DNA from: Rutstroemia sp. NJR-2017a BVV2
Taxonomy: Eukaryota; Ascomycota; Leotiomycetes; Helotiales; Rutstroemiaceae
Assembly (NCBI GenBank): GCA_002946415.1
Contig: NJPS01000071.1
Coordinates: 1-64,000 of the forward strand
Direction of reading: 5' to 3'
DNA length: 64,000 nt
The notes beneath the pieces were generated by a model. It was not told where the DNA came from, did no database searches, and saw only the letters and a program-made list of their open reading frames with translations. The translations under genes were made by a program, and so were the position numbers. Shown piece after piece: positions 46,780-57,384 of the stretch (positions are counted from its first letter, which is position 1; every line of letters begins with the position of its first letter).

Positions 46780-48693
46780 ATGGCTATCATAGCACAAGCA
46801 CCAGGTGCCACCTGGAGGTACTGGAACGAACAGTCTCAGGTCGATCTCTGTTACATGGACATGTCGGGTGTGCTTCAGTCTCTGGATCCTCGAGCAATGA
46901 CTTCCGCTGGTTTAACTAGCCCTATCCTTACGCCAGCATATGTCACAAACAACAATTTTAGCGGCGCATCTTCGAATATGTTAAGCAGCAGTCAACAGTT
47001 TCATCAGAGTATATCTCCATATGGTTATACTTCCTTCTCTAATGGTACTTCAACTACGATACTACCTACCTATGGAGCCAACTACATCCAACAAAGAGCT
47101 CTTCCAAGACTCATACAGCATGATAGCGAAGAGATTCGAGACTTGACCATGGCTAAGCATAGCATACCTCGAGGTTTTATCACAGAGACTCAAAGTCTAA
47201 GTCCGTCGATCCAACCTGAGAAACCGGAACTCATATGTAAAGCCCCTCGAAGCTCAGAGTCTTACATTTCATCAATACCTGAAGCTCGCAAAACTATCAG
47301 CTCGAACATTCGAATCGATGGCACTACTGAAGCAGAGTTTGGTACAGATGTAGATACGTTGATGAAGATGATACAATCCAAAACACAAGTTTCCTCTGCC
47401 CAACCGGACTCATCGTTCAGTTTCGAGGATCAAAATATGCCTCTGGTAAGTACACTCTATATTCTTCCCTATTTCCAGAGTTCTATATACCGAAGCAAAC
47501 ATGAAGCAAGTAGTCAACATAAGCTTATATTTGGGAAACTTCAGGAAGAAAAACATACTACAACGATCCGTAAGAAACGATTTCAATGCACTATAGCAAA
47601 CTGCAAGAAGAGGTTCCTACAGAAGGTTCACTTAGAGATTCATCAAAGATCTCATAATGGTGATAAACCTTATGTAAGTACCATTCGCGGTGCACTTTTA
47701 CTCGGAGCTATATCTAACAATCTTAAGGCATGTAATGTCCCAGATTGTAACCGCAGTTTCTCGCAGCAAGGAAACCTCACAGTAAGTTATCACTATATTA
47801 CCTTCTACTTAGAACCGACTAACAGAACTTCCGTATGATAGATTCATAAGAGAGGGCATACTGGCGAGAAACCATTCGCATGTCCTAAGTGCGACAAGAG
47901 ATTTAGTCGACAATACAATGTCACTGCTCACCAGACTGTACATGATAATCGAAAACCTTATTACTGTAAACTCGATGATTGCAGAAAACAATTTACACAG
48001 CGTGGAAATCTCAAGGTGTGTAAAATCTCCTGTATAATATATTCATTAATTTCCTGTTTTCCCCGAAGCGCCCAATCCTATTCTAGTGTTTAGAAGTTCA
48101 CCTTGTTATATACTATACCTTACAAACAAGCATAGCTAACTACAAAAACTCAATAGAGTCACCAAAACAAATACCATACTGCTACTCTTCGTCGTCTCAC
48201 CAACAGATTCGCAAATATAAGCGACGCCGACAAGATTACCAGCGCCGACAAAGAACTCTGGGAATACTTTGCTGCCCTATACAAGAATAGCAACAAGGGA
48301 ATCAAGGGACGAGGTAAAGACCACCGAGTCAGCCTTGTAACTCAACATGCCCTTCCCACCCATCCTACTTCTCCATCCTACGCTTCTTCTTCTCTTTCCT
48401 CCCTATCCTCAGCCTCCACTCCTCAAACCAAATTCGAACCAAGGCAAACCTACACTATGAATCACACTCACAATCCCATATTACGCCCAGCCCACCATGG
48501 TCTCCCCCTCCTCAATGATATAGTCAGCATGGGCTCTGCTCCTATGATACATATGGGCATGAACCACGCTCATAACCAGCACAGCTTCGCTGAGCTTCAG
48601 GGATCTATGCGTCAGTACAAGGAAAGACCTGCGGAAGCGTGTGCCAATGTTATGGAATGGATGGAATCAGAAGGAAGGGTGTTCGGGACGTAA
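46780..48693 (+). CDS. C2H2 zinc-finger transcription factor, four fingers, AZF1-like
   Basis: Five exons (46780-47445, 47545-47673, 47728-47781, 47842-48015, 48157-48693) give 519 residues. All introns are phase 0 with GTAAGT or GTGTGT donors and AG acceptors, and branch words CTAAC are visible. The N-terminal 220 residues are Ser/Gln/Asn-rich and disordered. Four consecutive fingers follow (about 232-345): [55 protein letters not shown] and [19 protein letters not shown]. Linkers are TGEKP-like, and introns cut within or between fingers. A conserved-looking tail [19 protein letters not shown] follows, then Ser/Pro-rich sequence. The finger order and tail match the fungal AZF1-type C2H2 factors, assigned from memory of the family. 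It should bind DNA in the nucleus; its targets are unknown. Confidence 0.85.
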
Positions 48694-49187
48694 CGGAGAA
48701 GGCCTATCCAGCCAGCAGTCTCAGTTTAGTGCCGTATGTTCTGTAGTGTGTGGTCTTAGCGTACCACCCTTTCATATAGCTTCTATAGTTGAATCCCTGA
48801 TCTCAAGCTAAATTATTCTCCTTACTAGCAATATTTGTCTATGTTTGGAGCTTGAGAGCCCAGACTAATGCAAGCTGAAAATATAAATCAAGAACCAGTA
48901 TCACAAAACTAGCTTTATAACTTTCAAGAAACCTTTCACATCGAAGTAAATATCATAGCGGGACATAGATCCCACGTTGAACACCCCAGCAAACGGATAG
49001 TAATGACAGGCGTCAAGCCAAGCTACAGGTGCTACGCCGCTATCAATATTTGAGGTTCTCACAATGGTGGCTAAGGTTGGCTCGAGTTCTGTAGGGAAAG
49101 AGCTGCGCACAATCCTAAAAGCATAGGAGGAATGCCCTAGTGCTTTAAGAGTATAATAACGTGGGATACCTCTAGAGTGCCTATAGT
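48694..49187. other. Intergenic, no gene supported
   Basis: 3' flank of the C2H2 gene. A 96-codon minus frame (48901-49191) follows the SesA-like relic in another frame, but has no recognised motif. Confidence 0.4.
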
Positions 49188-49741
49188 TCAACCTATAATG
49201 AGAAACCTAAGCGACAGCTGCTCTGTAAAAGAAGAACTACCGTGGTGATTCAGGGTGGCGCTCCCAGCCTCTTCCTGGAGGGAAGAAGGAATTTTCTTCA
49301 TCTCTCTAATCCCCTCTTCAAGCTCCTTTACTTAGGCTTCAGTGACGATTCCCATCAGCTTCTCGCATGCAAGCAGTTGGGTGTCCTTCAGTATCTCTTC
49401 CATCAAATCCTCCACTTTACTCCCCTTCCCCAATGTACTTAGAGCCTTCTTGTATCGGTCGAACCACTTGTCGTCATCCTTCCGAATTACCTTCTGGAAT
49501 ATCTTGTTGAGGTTCTCAGGCTTCGCCTTACATAACTCTAAAGTGTGCTCTATTGCGTCCAGTACTGTCTCATCGAGCGCCGATGCCCTCTCTTCAGCGC
49601 TACGAAGGATCTCGATAACGAGTGACAGCCGTGCAGCCACCTGGGGGAATACCTCCGGCTGGCCTTTCGCGTCTCCAGCGGCATCATATACCGTTTTGGC
49701 TGCCTCGATGATTGATGAGCCTGCCTCAGGGGATCGACGTG
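49188..49741 (-). pseudogene. SesA/NACHT_N-like N-terminal domain of a STAND protein, relic
   Basis: On the minus strand, after an acceptor-like TTTAG at 49742-49744, a frame reads AGSSIIEAAKTVYDAAGDAK, then VAARLSLVIEILRSAEERAS and CKAKPENLNKIFQKVIRKDD. After a TAA at 49334-49332 it resumes in the same frame with VKELEEGIREMKKIPSSLQE and a HHGSSSFTE segment. This is the helical domain (SesA / NACHT_N type) that begins many fungal NACHT or NB-ARC proteins, where a HHGSG-rich linker usually follows. The first about 25 residues and the whole NACHT/repeat part are missing. The TAA needs only one C-to-T change from CAA. It is a truncated, probably dead fragment. Confidence 0.6.
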
Positions 49742-50256
49742 CTAAAGTTATTTTTCGTGAGTTATTAATAGGACGAGGAGATGAGGGTTTTGAATTTATT
49801 TGACCGAACGATGCCGTGGGACGAGATTGTTGAGACTGTGGGGTGCCCAGAGTATTTGCGGGGAAATAAAGTTCAGTGATAAGGCTATGGTGGGTCGTGC
49901 AAGGTCACATAGTCACATGGGCCAAGCCGTCGCAGCACTTGGCTCTCGCGCGTCAATCAGTTCTAAGTTGCTCCGGAATAAGCATTATGCCGAATAGACT
50001 TTGGAAGATAAATACCCAGCTATCATGTGACCAACCTTCTTCCTCCAATATTACAACATCAAAACTCTACACAACAATCTCTCCAAGTCTTTAAGCCAAA
50101 CACTGTATCATATTAATTAACTCTATAACTATTGTCTAAATTTGCATAAATCTTCAGTCTACATCCTAGAAATACCTAAAAGAGAAGAACATAGCAGACA
50201 GCGCCTGCGGCGCATAGCAGAGTAGGCTCAACAGGGCTCCTTCTCGAGAAATTCAG
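49742..50256. other. Intergenic, no gene seen
   Basis: No start codon with a matching splice donor for the SesA-like fragment was found here. A short repeat, GCGCCTGCGGCGCA near 50200, is a GC-rich palindrome-like word close to the 3' end of the SET-like gene. Confidence 0.4.
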
Positions 50257-52731
50257 TCAGGGAGGACGAATGAGCTGGTCAAATGGTAAGATTTCTCTTG
50301 TGGCCACAACCAGGATTCTCCAATACTGGCAAAAAGACTTCTCCCCCTTTGCCTCGTTCACTCCCTCCCACGCAAGACAGACGTTCGTCTTCTCACCAGG
50401 CCTCGCAACCTTCATCCGATTAAGCTTTCCTGGTATCTCTGAATAGTCCAGCCAAAGGCCCGGAACAGGTCCTTTGACGGCTCTTGGCGGCCTCTGATTT
50501 ACAAATCGAAGCTTCCCAGAAAATATCCCAAGGAAATCTCCTGCATCCACAGAGACTAACGGAGATATGGAATACAGTTTTGTCGAGGCAGGCTTGCCGC
50601 CAATGACCCTGTTCTCAGATTCGCCCTCGTAAGGGATGATGCCAACGAACACAGATCTATTAGAGGCAAGCTTACCCTTGATGCCATGGCGAAGAATATG
50701 CTCATTTGATTTTCCAGATGTGGCCATCATACTATGATTAGCGAGGAAATTTTTGTATTCTAGTTGGTCTTGGCCCCAAACACTGAGATTGTTTGCCCAG
50801 GCGTCTGATTGTGTCATACGAAGTCTTTGAAAAATCCGCTTGTTATCAATATCACACTTGCCAGAAAATTCACCTCCCTCTTCAGCTATGACTCTAATTC
50901 GAAGTTGTTGAAGAGGAAAGTCAAAGATATGATTCCACGAAAGTAACATATCGAGTTCCTTGGTATAGCGGAAGAAATGTGTCTTAAACTCACTGGAACG
51001 ATAAAGGAGTAGAGATATTGCTTCTCTGAGCCGAAGTTCTGAAAGAAGTCTCCAGTATGACGTCCACTTGAAAACGTTGTCCCTGCATATGCCGTGTCCC
51101 ATTGCAAGCACAAGCTGTTTAGCTGCAATTTTCTCTTGAGGAGTGATCAATGTTTTCCGGCCTGGCGGAACAGGAAGTGGTCCAATCATCTTCGCGCGTT
51201 GCTGGATCATAGGCCAAAAATAAGTTTCTCTCCATAAACTCCGCTGTTGAGTTCTTGCATCATTAGCTATCCCTTTCTCAATATGGTTGATAACGCTTGT
51301 ATAATCGCTCTCCTCTCTGAATTCACCTGTTAGCTCAGTTGGTTCAGAAATCATATCCAGCAATTCCTTCTCTGCCAGGTCTCTTATATCTAGATGCGCG
51401 ATTGTATTTTCTGTGGCCTTCTTTAATCGCTCCGTGTATTGTTGCAAGTTTCTTTCTGAGGCAATCTGTGCCGGGAGAGCTATATTCATCTGTTGCCGAT
51501 CCACGGCAATGCGCTCTAACTCATGCTTCTCATGGTTTTGTAGTCTTTTCTGCTCAATGTCAAGGGTCGGCCTGGCTGTCTGACGGTTATATCTGACACA
51601 ATTTATGGAGATACTGGACAAGATCTTCGAGTAATCTGTGGAGGTGCTCGTAGCATGTAAGTAGTCTAGTACACCTGGAACATAGGAATTGGGTATACGA
51701 TTAGTATCGTCAGCATTGTCGAGCGCTTTCATTACATCTTTTAATCGATGGCCTGACTCATCGAGGATTGCGCGCTTCGCCAAAGGAGTCTATGCAGCTG
51801 TGCTCGGAAGATTGTTATTTGTATTATGCGTCTCGAGAGCAGAGTTTGCTTGTAAGGCTTTTGCAAACTGAGTTGTACAAGGCTCAGCATCTGATGGGAA
51901 CTGGAGTGTGGGCAAGGACTTGGAGCGGCTGAATTGGTTCGAAGAGCAATTTTGATGGCCGTTCTCGTCCTCCGCACTTCGCAGCATGTTAGGAGCTACT
52001 ACTGCTCCATCTACATGTTCCACCTCGAGAGCCGGTTGAGAAAAATATCTCTCTAGTATATCCATTCCGTCATCGTAATCGAGTGCGTGTATATAATTTT
52101 CCTTATCTTGGTCGACGAGTTCTTTGTCGGCTTGCAATACCATTTCGTCATGGGACTGGCAATGTACGTTGTTCGCGAGAGCCTCTGAAGCAGTGGATTC
52201 TTTAGAGGAGAAAACCGCGGAGTTAGTGCTCAGGAAGTCGTCGGTGGCACACTCGCTACTAATGCAATCTTCAACAGTACACTCGGTAGAGATAAGCTTA
52301 CTTGTGGTAATACTGCCACCTTTAAGCTCAGAGGCCAAGGGCTTTCGTCTCTTGAATCTGCGTCCTTCGTTGGTTGCCCTCTGCATAGTAAAGTAAGATC
52401 TTTTCCGTGGATAGGATGCCAGACGTTTAGAGGCACGATGGACTGGAGGTTCTTTGTTCCTTATGGATGGGAGGCTGAGGAGAGGAGTCCTAGGAGACAC
52501 GAAATCAACGGGACATGATGTAAGACCTGCTTCTCCATTCTTCTCGACACAATGTTTTTGAACAATTGTAGCTTTAGCAAACGCTTAGAAAGTCGAACCT
52601 GCGCACTTACTGACTTGACCCAGACGAAATATTAACTCAGGCAGATCTTCTTCTGCAACTTCAGGCATATGAAGGATACGCAGCATTTCACGCACACTTA
52701 GTGCCAGCTGCTCAGTGACTTTGTTGGCCAT
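50257..52731 (-). pseudogene. SET-like domain protein gene interrupted by one in-frame amber codon
   Basis: Two exons (52731-52611 and 52526-50257) over an 84-bp intron (GTAAGT ... GCAG) give a 796-codon frame with one TAG at 51792-51790, codon 286. Upstream lie an N-terminal helical segment (MANKVTEQLALSVREMLRIL), a basic nuclear-like stretch (RFKRRKPL) and Ser/Glu-rich linker. Downstream is a long helical middle (about 290-650) and a C-terminal module (about 690-796) with SVDAGDFLGIFSGKLRF, PGLWLDYSEIPGKLNRMKVA, KTNVCLAWEG and RILVVATREILPFDQL. The last parts look like a degenerate SET fold (the N-x-x-P-N-C and V-A-T-R-D-I-x-P-x-E-x-L motifs). Splicing around the stop breaks frame in every way I tried, so this is either a recent pseudogene (CAG to TAG is one transition) or two genes. 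SET-like assignment is moderate. Confidence 0.55.
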
Positions 52732-53666
52732 TGTCTTCTCCGTAGCATATACGTTGCTTCAAAACAGTTGTGGTATGGATTGTTCTGAGGAAAGCGATAG
52801 AACCTAAATAATCTTCGGTTGGTGAAATCATGATTACTAAGCATTGTCTGAATCGTCAGACAATCGATCAGAACACATTTTAACTAGTATACCATCAAAA
52901 CTTCAATAAATATTGGCATCTTACAGTACTGTACCTACATACCTAAAAATAACTTATCTGCCTACTGTACCTTATCCCACTGTACATCGCTCTCAGTCTT
53001 AGAAAGGAAAGTTAATAGATGTGAATTCGCAAAGCTTCTTCAGGTACTGAAATAATAAGTTAATGCTTAAATTAGAAATAAAAGTGCAATGTGTATTATA
53101 AATAGAGCCCTCAAGTGCGAGTAGGCATCGAAAACTAGGTAGCTTCCAGGTACGTGCTAGGTGGGACAGCGGCAATTAAGAGCACCACCGCCGCAACCAT
53201 CGTGAGATTTTTGCCGGCTTTTTCCTACTTGAGACCAGCATATTGCTATCTGTGTACCTCTTAATATCAATGTACTTAGGGAAAATGTTACTCACAGAAA
53301 TGTATGTACCTATCTTTTAGTCTGTACCTAAAAAAAAAGGTACCTCTTTTATATGTGGTACTTTCGAGTTTGTTGGTACAATTGTGAAAAGCTACCTTAC
53401 TATAATAGTGTACCCACCTAGGTATTTTCAAGAAACTAACCAATTATTGTAAGATTTCAGAAACCAGTGGTTTCCGAATTTCCTCTTTGATTTGTTATAG
53501 GATTTTTATCTAAAGTCAAACAAAAAACGCCTTTGATACAAATATCCTCCACAAATCTAATCTTATCTTTTCTTAACATCGCAACCATATAAATCTGTCG
53601 GTTCACCAAATCACCGGTAGCACAGTGCTATCCTTTCCAACAAACCCTCTTACAACGATATCAGAT
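52732..53666. other. Long intergenic region with clustered GTACCT words
   Basis: No gene. About ten TGTACCT/AGGTAC words lie between 52925 and 53425, for example CTGTACCTACATACCTA, GTACCTAAAAAAAAAGGTACC (53327-53347, an inverted pair) and GTACCCACCTAGGTA. The spacing is irregular, so it is not a tandem array. Confidence 0.5.
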
Positions 53667-54000
53667 TTATACAGTGTTCGAATCACAGGTCGATTTTTTC
53701 TTAATTTGAGCTTCAATATCCTTCGAAAGTAAATTTATTGGAAGCGGATACGACAATCGCTATCATTTTGTTAATATCATTGGAGTTTTAAAGCAACCAG
53801 TGACTTACAATCTCATCTTTGGTAGGTGGCCATGATTCAAGATCAGTAGAAGTATAAGTGATATACTGGCCAGTTTTGCGGATACGTAAAATCAACGCTA
53901 CATCCACTTCACAAAATCGTGATATCTCATATGCTTTGTTAAGCAGAGTGACTTTTCGCCTGTTTAATCGTTCGGATCTTCGCTTTGGTTGATCGATCAT
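53667..54000 (-). CDS. Short MADS-box (SRF-type) protein
   Basis: Two exons (54000-53809 and 53759-53667) over a 49-bp intron (GTAAGT ... GATAG) give 94 residues. The ATG at 54000 is the first in frame downstream of a TA-rich leader, and it removes a hydrophobic extension lacking any counterpart. Residues 7-60 resemble a MADS box: RRSERLNRRKVTLLNKAYEI, FCEVDVALILRIRKTGQYI and TSTDLESWPP. The spliced tail LSYPLPINLLSKDIEAQ completes the form seen in short ascomycete MADS-like proteins. The usual G-R-x-K-I-x-I N-terminal arm that enters the DNA minor groove is reduced to a basic PKRRSER. MADS proteins bind DNA as dimers; a small protein like this could dimerise with a full-length MADS factor, which is inference. 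The upstream spacer is rich in GTACCT words. Confidence 0.7.
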
Positions 54001-54600
54001 GATGAAAAGGATGATAAGAAATGATAATTCAGACGTTTGATGTACTTTGAAAAACATATTAAAAATTTACTGTCGGTAGAATTATATAAGAAAAACTGTG
54101 GTACTGAAATCGGTATCCAGAAAACCAAAATCTAGAGAGTTGATCCTGGAATCGAGAAACCGTATCCCACACCCCGCATTTCCTCTATCCCTTTCCCTCG
54201 AGCTACAACACAATACACGAATTCCGTGTTTCGATACCACAATAAAGTACAACTAGAAGACTTCAACTGGAAGATTTCGACTGATATAATTCTATCAAAC
54301 TAAATTACACCAGATTTCCTAGATTTAGTAAGCACGTAGAAATCTTATAGTTAGTAGATATCTTACAGTAGAAATCTATTATTACAAACCCCCACCTGTA
54401 CCCCGCACTCGCATTCTTCCACAATAATCGACTTTCGTATTTCGGTACACAGTGATGGCTGTAATTTGCACTAAAATATTTCTACTGGTACTGTACAAAG
54501 TTTGCTCCTAATAGGTCCGGTTTCCGAAAGGCTTGTAGCACTAGATTGCTACCAGTAGAAATCTATCGAAAGAAGTCTACCATATATACTGTATCACGTG
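54001..54600. other. Intergenic, no gene seen
   Basis: AT-rich with repeats of TAGAAATCT and ACCAGTAGAAATCTAT words around 54340-54380 and 54550-54570; nothing coding. Confidence 0.4.
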
Positions 54601-54639
54601 AGGATCAATAGCGTAGGCCCATTTCCTTAGGGACATCGA

Positions 54640-55145
54640 GAGCACCGCGTCGCAGTGGGCCGTGAGCCTAAGAAATATCTTCGGCGCTCTTGTGGGCCAA
54701 GGTATGATACGTATCCCCAAAGAGCACTCCGCCCAGAACGAAGATCCTTACGTACTCCGGCAGAAGATATGCCATATTGTGAGAGACAAGACTTGTGAAG
54801 GACATATAGCCAACTGCCACCGGCTTCGCGATTATAGTGCATACGCCGGTACAGGCTGCCTTAATTATGACACGCAGCCAGGACATTGCCACGACTATCA
54901 GCTCGGCCATAATTGAACAACAAGAGAAATGGGCCATATTCATCGTAGGCCCCGTAACCAAGACAATCCGCACGCTGGACAACCTCGTCGATCCAGTTGC
55001 AGGCGGCCTGCTACAGACAGAGCTTCGAGCCGTCTCGGACGAGCTGCCCGTACGCTGCACGGCTTGGACCCGCTTGTTACGAATGCTTGTCTTCGGAGTC
55101 ACGTGGAAATGGTCGGATCACGGGATACTAGTAGTCGGCGGCTAA
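54640..55145 (+). pseudogene. Unassigned coding-like remnant, possibly LINE ORF1 (gag-like)
   Basis: Two overlapping plus frames look protein-like: 54662-54916 (RDIESTASQWAVSLRNIFGA ... ICHIVRDKTCEGHIANCHRL) and, after a frame change, 54837-55145 (EQQEKWAIFIVGPVTKTIRT, DELPVRCTAWTRLL). A long minus frame (54668-55102) covers the same DNA but looks like a shadow. The GPV-K-T-R and AWTR words recall gag-like ORF1 proteins of fungal LINEs, and a LINE 3' fragment follows at 55330, so a decayed element is likely. The identification is weak. Confidence 0.3.
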
Positions 55146-55329
55146 TAGTATTATCGTAGGTTTATTGTTGAAACAGTCACACAGGGAATCGATCGTAATA
55201 GTAGGTAACAAGTAGTAACTGAAAGTTGGACACAAATCTCCTATCTACTAAGGAAATCCTATCTGGCCGATTCCCAACCGGGCTCCGTCTCTTTGGACGG
55301 CCCATCACCTTTCAATGAGTGGGACAAGG
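55146..55329 (+). repeat. LTR-like or element-derived spacer
   Basis: Contains TGTTGAAACAGTCACAC and CTACTAAGGAAATCCTATCT, the latter related to the repeated block at 36778 and 36957, so this spacer is probably another piece of the same LTR family. Confidence 0.35.
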
Positions 55330-55690
55330 AGGTAAACAACGCGCAAAACGATGAGCCCGCGCGTACTCTTTACACGACTACCTAAGAGACCGTCTTTCCC
55401 ACGACCCCTACTTGGCCCCCTACTCGCCGCACGCTCTGGACATGGAGACTCTGCGGCGTACCATGAGTACTTCCCCTATGAGGACGCAGAACTTCAGTGC
55501 TGCTGTGGGAAGCTCAAGACTCCAGATCACTTTGCTGCTTGTACTGCGGCTGTTACGCGGTTCAATCGCTTTACGCCTGCCAATTACCTTGACCCTGTGA
55601 GATGGGCCCTAGGTACGGACGAGGGAGCTTTGACCTTTGCTAGGTGGAGTGCCAAAGCCTGCCCTTCGGTCTGAGGGTCAACTTTTTTTT
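55330..55690 (+). mobile_element. LINE 3' fragment (C-terminal part of ORF2)
   Basis: The plus frame 55351-55674 reads LLAARSGHGDSAAYHEYFPY, a Cys-rich AELQCCCGKLKTPDHFAAC and LGTDEGALTFARW, then stops. This matches the extreme C-terminus of fungal Tad-like LINE ORF2 proteins (zinc-knuckle C-x-C-x7-H-x4-C followed by a L-L-G-T-x-x-G-A-x-x-x-x-W tail). The fragment ends near a T-rich run (55681-55700). It is 5'-truncated, as aborted target-primed insertions are, and less RIP-damaged than the telomeric LINE. Confidence 0.6.
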
Positions 55691-55919
55691 TGTTTTTTTT
55701 CTTCTTATACAGTATTACTTCTTTATATCACTCTCGTTTCTAGTACTACCATACTTATTCAGCGGATAAAGAGATATCTTATTCAGCTAATATACCTTTC
55801 AGGAACAATCTTTTATTTATCTCTATTCTATATAGGAATAATCTAATTAGATGATAAGAAAATATGAATAGATCTTATTTAAGAGTAGTTTTTTTTAATA
55901 AGCTTCTCTTTTATTATCT
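55691..55919. other. T-rich spacer, no gene
   Basis: Probable 3' tail of the LINE fragment followed by AT-rich sequence. No frame or motif supported. Confidence 0.4.
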
Positions 55920-56870
55920 TTTAGATGATTGACCTTTTTCTAAAAATAGTCTTTCTCCAAGAATGAATCTTTCTTTAGGGACTAGTCTCCCTTCATTTTC
56001 AAAATATATCATATTAGTCTCTTTCTGCGTACTAGTCTTTCTCTACGTACTAGTCTCTTTCTGCGTACTAGTCTTTCTCTACGTACTAGTCTCCCTCTGC
56101 GTACTAGTCTCTTTCTGTATACTAGTCTCCCTCCGCGTACTGGTCTCTCCCTACGTATTAGTCTTTTCAAAATATTTCTCTATCTGTGTACTAGTCTCTT
56201 TCTACGTACTAGTCTCTTTCTACGTACTAGTCTCTTCTACGTACTAGTCTTTCCCTACGTACTAGTCTTTCTCTACGTACTAGTCTTTCTCTACGTACTA
56301 GTCTTTCTCTACGTACTAGTCTTTCTCTACGTACTAGTCTTTCTCTACGTACTAGTCTTTCTCTACGTACTAGTCTTTCTCTACGTACTAGTCTCCCTCT
56401 ACGTACTAGTCTCCCTCTGCGTACTAGTCTCTTTCTGTATACTAGTCTCTCTCTGCGTATTAGTCTTTTCAAAATATTTCTCTTTCTGTGTACTAGTCTC
56501 CCTCCGCGTACTAGTCTTCCTCTGCGTACTGGTCTCCCTCCGCGTACCAGTCTCATTCTGTGTACTAGTCTCCCTCCGCGTACCAGTCTCTTTCTGCGTA
56601 CTAGTCTCCCTCCGTATACTGGTCTCCCTGCGCGTACTAGTCTCTCTCCGCGTATTAGTCTTTTCAAATAATTTCTTTTTCTGTATACTAGTCTCTCTCT
56701 ATTTACTGGTCTACTAGGAAGATTAATCTCATTTCAAGGATTAGTCTTTCCCTGAGAATTGGTCTTTCCTTGAGGACTAATCTTTTTTCAAGAACTACCC
56801 TTTCTTTTAAGAATAATCTTTCTTGATGGACAAGTCTTTACTGGAGAACTGGTCTTTTCTTGACTTCTTC
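55920..56870. repeat. 18-bp minisatellite, homogeneous core and decaying edges
   Basis: The core unit TACGTACTAGTCTTTCTC repeats head-to-tail from about 56010 to 56720, almost perfectly at 56220-56400. Variants replace TACGTA with TGCGTA, CCGCGTA or TGTATA, and a longer block ending TATTAGTCTTTTCAAAATAT recurs near 56160, 56460 and 56665, giving a higher-order period of roughly 200-300 bp. Outside the core the pattern degrades to GGACTAGTCT, GGATTAGTCTTTCCC and GAACTGGTCTTTTC at the left and right edges. Each unit holds the palindrome ACGT and the word ACTAGT. The antisense frame 56667-56227 (RRERLV repeated) is translated repeat, not a likely gene. Confidence 0.9.
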
Positions 56871-57384
56871 ATCATGCGATATATTTCTACTATCTTCCTT
56901 GGTATGAAATGACCTATGCTTACCCGGGTCCTACAACCCACTGATAGAACGATGGTGTCAAAAATAGTATATGTTGGGCCTTTTCGATGAAATGTACTAA
57001 GTAAGGAAGGACATCTCTCTGAGTGTGCATTCTAGATGCGGACACTAGCGGAGTCAAACTTATGGCTGAGGCTGTTTAAGATATCGATTAAACTTGCTAA
57101 ATGAGGCAGTTTTATTATGTAATTCAGCGAGCATGTAACTAGAGTCGGAAAACGGTTCACTGCCTGCTTATGGCTGTCGACTGTGCGTAAGAAACACCTA
57201 TTCAAGACTTCATCTTCAGCACAGTGATAGTATCAATTCTTGGCGTGTTATAAAATAAGATATCCCTGGTATCATTGTATTGTACAGTTTTCCCCAGACC
57301 CTTTATGCCCCAAAAACAAAAGATCCAAATTCCCTCTACCTCTCCAAAAAAACGCCTCATAATGCTAACACCCAGTGGCTTCGT
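56871..57384. other. Intergenic, no gene seen
   Basis: 3' flank of the kinase gene; the plus frames near 57275 are shadows of or lie beside its last exon. Confidence 0.4.

Noticed and set aside
54668..55102. 144-codon minus frame with hydrophobic stretches as a membrane protein
   Set aside because: The plus strand of the same DNA looks more like a decayed element protein, and no splice or promoter supports the minus frame.
56227..56667. 146-codon minus frame made of RRERLV repeats
   Set aside because: Only the 18-bp minisatellite translated; 18 is a multiple of three, so all repeats stay open by arithmetic.
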